Assembly (NCBI GenBank): GCA_013375455.1
Contig: JABXJT010000030.1
Location: 1-53,976 of the forward strand
Direction of reading: 5' to 3'
Length of the DNA stretch: 53,976 nt
Origin: Candidatus Helarchaeota archaeon
Lineage (GTDB): Archaea > Asgardarchaeota > Lokiarchaeia > Helarchaeales > HEL-GB-A
The position numbers and the translations under genes are program-made. The notes beneath the pieces are model-generated. The model was not told the DNA's origin. It saw nothing but the letters and a program-made list of their open reading frames with translations, and searched no databases. Positions 51,627 to 53,976 of the stretch are shown piece by piece. The stretch's first letter is position 1; each line of letters starts with the position of its first letter.

Positions 51627-51995
51627 ATGACGAAAGGCGGACGGATTGCTGGTGGCATAATCGCGCTTATTGGAGGTGCCATGGTAATCATCGCCATTGT
51701 AGTTCAATATCTTGCTTTTCTGGTATCTTCAAGCAACGCATTAATTATTGGCATGATTGTAAATATTGCCTTAATGGCTCTTGCTATAGTAGGCGCTATT
51801 TTACTGCTGGTCGATAAGACAATTGGGGGAATACTTGCCATAAGCGTGGGTGTATTTATCTTAGCTGGACAATTTATTATAGTGCCCGGTAATCCGGTTG
51901 GGGCTCAATTAACGGTCCCTTTAGCTGGTTTCCTAGACTCACTTCTTATGGTAGTAGGCGGGATCCTCGGCTTAGCCGTTGGTAGCGAACTTTAA
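51627..51995 (+). CDS. Small membrane protein, four segments
   Basis: The 122-residue protein is almost entirely membrane segments (AGGIIALIGGAMVIIAIVVQ, LIIGMIVNIALMALAIVGAI and two more), separated by very short loops. The ribosome-binding site AGGAGG lies about 8 bases upstream. Two overlapping start codons (ATGGATGACG) are present; the second, at 51627, opens the membrane-protein frame, whereas the first gives a 64-residue random-looking peptide. No family is recognised. Confidence 0.6.
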   Translation: MTKGGRIAGGIIALIGGAMVIIAIVVQYLAFLVSSSNALIIGMIVNIALMALAIVGAILLLVDKTIGGILAISVGVFILAGQFIIVPGNPVGAQLTVPLAGFLDSLLMVVGGILGLAVGSEL

Positions 51996-52067
51996 ACTCC
52001 CATTTCTCTTTTTTTATAATAAGTTCAATGTCGTAAAAGTTTAGTTTTATGACATTCGAGGAATATT

Positions 52068-52868
52068 TTATTCTAATTCAATCAAGAGGTTTCCATCCTT
52101 ATCCATGAAGCGGTCCCTGTAACGCCAGGCAGTCATAAATTTTAAAGCAACTTTCCACCCTTTAATAAATTTTAGTTTTTTCCCCTTACCTTTTACATCT
52201 CGCATCTTTGGAACGAGGTAATCTGCAACTGTTTTTGGGGTTTCCGCGAGAATGTTGAAAATTTTCGGTTCATTACCGATGTTCTTCACAACTAAATTGG
52301 TAACCATCATCCCAGGATTTATGCTATGCACTGCCACCCCTGTATCTTTAAGTTCGAGCTTCAAACTTTTAGTCAATTTCGGCATCACCGCTTTGCTTAT
52401 AATGTAAGGTACCTGGTCTGCTATTATATGCTTTTCAGACGATCCCATCCCCTCCAAATTGAAAATTCTTCCTGACTTTTGTTTGAGCATGATCTTTAGT
52501 GCCACTTGACAGCCAAAAATTGCCCCCATTACATTAGTATCAATCACACTCCGAATATCGGCTTCTGAAAGGTCCACTAGGGGGGTATTTTTAGCTGATA
52601 TTCCTGCGTTATTCACCCAAATATCAATTGACCCAAGTTTCTCCATGGCGAATTGGCCGAGTGCTTCCACATTTTCCTTGGCTCTAACATCACAAGTCAT
52701 TCCATAGACTTTGCCATCTGGGAAAAGATCCTTTAGTTTTGCAAGGGCTTTTTTCACCCGCGCATCATCTCGGGAACTTATTACCACTGAATCTCCCAAT
52801 TCTAAGAACTTCCTAGCTAAACTAAACCCAAACCCTTTTGTGCTGCCTGTAATAACTACGTTGTACAT
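52068..52868 (-). CDS. Short-chain dehydrogenase/reductase
   Basis: Rossmann motif ITGSTKGFGFSLARKF at the start, NNAGIS at residue about 85 and the catalytic YIISK with an upstream Ser in GMGSSEKH show an active classical SDR using NAD(P). The C-terminal part (FMTAWRYRDRFMDKDG) and the early GSTKGFG are reminiscent of the chlorophyll b reductase NYC1/NOL-like subgroup, but the substrate here is unknown. It diverges from the Insig-like gene with about 115 bases between. Confidence 0.85.
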   Translation of the reverse strand: MYNVVITGSTKGFGFSLARKFLELGDSVVISSRDDARVKKALAKLKDLFPDGKVYGMTCDVRAKENVEALGQFAMEKLGSIDIWVNNAGISAKNTPLVDLSEADIRSVIDTNVMGAIFGCQVALKIMLKQKSGRIFNLEGMGSSEKHIIADQVPYIISKAVMPKLTKSLKLELKDTGVAVHSINPGMMVTNLVVKNIGNEPKIFNILAETPKTVADYLVPKMRDVKGKGKKLKFIKGWKVALKFMTAWRYRDRFMDKDGNLLIELE

Positions 52869-52985
52869 ACTGGATTATAATCAAATTATATTAAAGAGGT
52901 TTTTGTTGTGGAAGAGTAAAAAGGGATTAGATTACTCGGAAACTTATTTATAGAATATGGTTAGAAATTCTTTTGGTGGATTTAT

Positions 52986-53663
52986 TTGAATAGTGAGGGT
53001 CGTGACGATACCAAATCAACTACTGAAGCTCTGGAGAAGGGCGCTTTGTCGCTTCGAATATTGCTCTGCTTGGCAGGGATGGGATTCCTGTCTGGTGCTG
53101 CGTTGGGACAGGCAATCGACATTGCTTATCCAATGAACGGTGCTCTGCATTATCATTGGCCTACGTGGGAGTGGGCAAGTCTGGGTATCGAAATCTGTTG
53201 GTGGATTCCGCTCTTATATGGAACCGCTGGCGCTATCCTGGTGGTCACGTACCCGCTATTTGATCGGAGGCGGCGGCAGAAACCACGCGGAGGGCTCAAC
53301 CCGAGTTGGGGGTTTACACTGGGAAATATAGGAATTTTTGTCGTGCAATGGTGGATGGGGCCTTACCTGCACAGTTTAGGGGTTCCCACTGTCGGAATTT
53401 TCTTCTTTACAGTCCCGACTGCTCTCCTGGTGTGGTGGGTATTTGATAACACCGGCGGCGGGTTGTTAATGTGCCTCGTAACTGCCACTATTGGACCAAT
53501 GATCGAGATCACCTTGATCAACGGGTTCAATCTTTATTCCTACACCTCTCCTGACGTATTCGGTATCCCCCTGTGGATTCTGGGTGCCTATATGTGCGGG
53601 GCTCCCGCCAATGGCAACTTGGGTCGCAAATACCTCGCGTTCTTGGAACGCCACCTAAAATAA
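52986..53663 (+). CDS. Insig-like six-segment membrane protein
   Basis: The 225-residue protein has six membrane segments and resembles eukaryotic Insig proteins, the sterol sensors that retain SCAP in the endoplasmic reticulum. The matching stretches are WWIPLLYGTAGAI (WWVVPLCCGTAAAV in human Insig-1), VWWVFDNTGGGL (LWWTFDRSRSGL), NLYSYTSPD (VYQYTSPD) and GAPANGNLGR (GGVTVGNIGR). Homologues are known in some bacteria, where they bind lipids in a central cavity; the ligand here is unknown. The gene is visibly richer in GC than its neighbours, which suggests transfer. It starts with TTG at 52986, with GGTGGA about 7 bases before. Confidence 0.7.
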   Translation: MNSEGRDDTKSTTEALEKGALSLRILLCLAGMGFLSGAALGQAIDIAYPMNGALHYHWPTWEWASLGIEICWWIPLLYGTAGAILVVTYPLFDRRRRQKPRGGLNPSWGFTLGNIGIFVVQWWMGPYLHSLGVPTVGIFFFTVPTALLVWWVFDNTGGGLLMCLVTATIGPMIEITLINGFNLYSYTSPDVFGIPLWILGAYMCGAPANGNLGRKYLAFLERHLK

Positions 53664-53711
53664 AAACACCAAAAACCTACTGCGTCTGCCTCGGCCCCGC
53701 ATTATTAGTCC

Positions 53712-53976
53712 CTATTCTAACTCGCCCTTTGCCTTTTTCATAGGGTAAATCCCGTATTTTTTAGTAGAGGTTATCAGTGTCTTATAATTTATGTGAGTGA
53801 TTTGAGGATTAATTGAATGACTATCAGCTAAAATAAATCCACCTCCAGGTGCGCAATGCTGAATTAATTTACGCACGTGTAATTCGATGTCCTTAGGGAT
53901 TCCTTTGGAAAGTAAATCTATCGTATCGACGTTACCCATTAGAGTAATCTTTTTTCCATATTTTCTTTTAATCTCA
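53712..53976 (-). CDS. URO-D/corrinoid methyltransferase-like protein, C-terminal part (runs off the right edge)
   Basis: The frame is open to the last base of the window, and continues upstream of the internal ATG at 53939 as EIKRKYGKKITLMGNVDT. The segment GNVDTIDLLSKG followed by CAPGGGFILADSHSI is the C-terminal signature of the uroporphyrinogen decarboxylase fold (GN-x-D ... GGG-x-I-x-x-x-x-H). Many archaeal members are methyltransferases working with a corrinoid protein; which type cannot be told from this fragment. It is convergent with the Insig-like gene. Confidence 0.8.
   Translation of the reverse strand, partial: EIKRKYGKKITLMGNVDTIDLLSKGIPKDIELHVRKLIQHCAPGGGFILADSHSINPQITHINYKTLITSTKKYGIYPMKKAKGELE

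Noticed and set aside
1..53976. CRISPR arrays or cas genes
   Set aside because: No regularly spaced repeats were seen and no Cas protein was recognised; the only related item is TnpB.

Overview
The window reads as a stretch of an archaeal chromosome of low GC (roughly 35-40 percent by eye), densely coded on both strands. Archaeal markers are an FtsZ-SecE-Spt5 block, the archaeal D-aminoacyl-tRNA deacylase DtdA, an AK6/Fap7-type kinase, inositol-1-phosphate synthase, a LysW carrier-protein amino-acid cluster and the archaeal split methylmalonyl-CoA mutase. On top of these sit several eukaryote-flavoured proteins: a ubiquitin-like protein with a C-terminal Gly-Gly-Lys, a UBC/UEV-fold protein, a JAMM metalloprotease, a longin/roadblock-like protein, an E2F/DP-like winged helix, RING-like zinc modules and an Insig-like membrane protein. 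Together they suggest an Asgard archaeon (Promethearchaeota). That placement is an inference from protein families; no rRNA gene is present to confirm it.

Layout. 1-850: end of an unknown gene and a GC-rich, strongly foldable stretch that is probably a structured RNA of unresolved identity. 0.86-6.3 kb: lipid and nucleotide genes (inositol-phosphate synthase, MaoC-like, PAP2 phosphatase, AK6-like kinase), small proteins, an E2F/DP-like regulator and a YkgJ-type metal-cluster protein. 6.3-8.8 kb: a mannose-1-phosphate guanylyltransferase fused to a degenerate phosphomannomutase. 9-13 kb: the longin-like, UEV-like and ubiquitin-like genes with a membrane protein and a large cell-surface glycosidase-like protein. 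13-17.4 kb: DUF72, an ABC-2 exporter and coiled-coil proteins. 18-19.9 kb: dtdA and two small membrane proteins. 20.3-21.8 kb: a TnpB gene with an unusual RuvC-II motif and a run of hairpins over its 3' end that looks like its guide RNA. 21.8-26.2 kb: ftsZ, secE, spt5, a membrane-anchored JAMM protease and a Gfo/Idh/MocA dehydrogenase. 26.3-38 kb: an arginine region (acetylornithine-type carbamoyltransferase, lysK, lysZ, lysX, lysW, argH, argG), interrupted by a tandem duplication of a zinc-ribbon gene plus a PH/RING-like gene and by a HEAT-repeat gene. 38.6-41.3 kb: a CbiMNQO-type cobalt/nickel importer. 41.7-47.3 kb: a tandemly duplicated pair of genes (polytopic membrane protein plus membrane-tethered glycosidase). 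47.3-49.5 kb: the two subunits of B12-dependent methylmalonyl-CoA mutase. 49.5-54 kb: small membrane proteins, a metallo-beta-lactamase-fold hydrolase, a short-chain dehydrogenase, an Insig-like protein and the end of a URO-D/corrinoid methyltransferase-like gene.

How the parts fit. The cobalt/nickel importer, the B12-dependent mutase and the URO-D-like gene are consistent with a cobalamin-using metabolism. The arginine genes form a nearly complete carrier-protein route with an unexpected type of carbamoyltransferase. The ubiquitin-like protein, the UEV-like protein, the JAMM protease and the RING-like protein are scattered over about 20 kb but could belong to one protein-tagging or membrane-remodelling pathway. 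The GDP-mannose enzyme, the exporter and the surface glycosidases point to a glycan-rich cell surface.

The best candidates for something undescribed are the ubiquitin-like/UEV-like gene pair, the duplicated membrane protein-glycosidase pair, the combination of LysW with an acetylornithine-type carbamoyltransferase, and the unassigned structured RNA.
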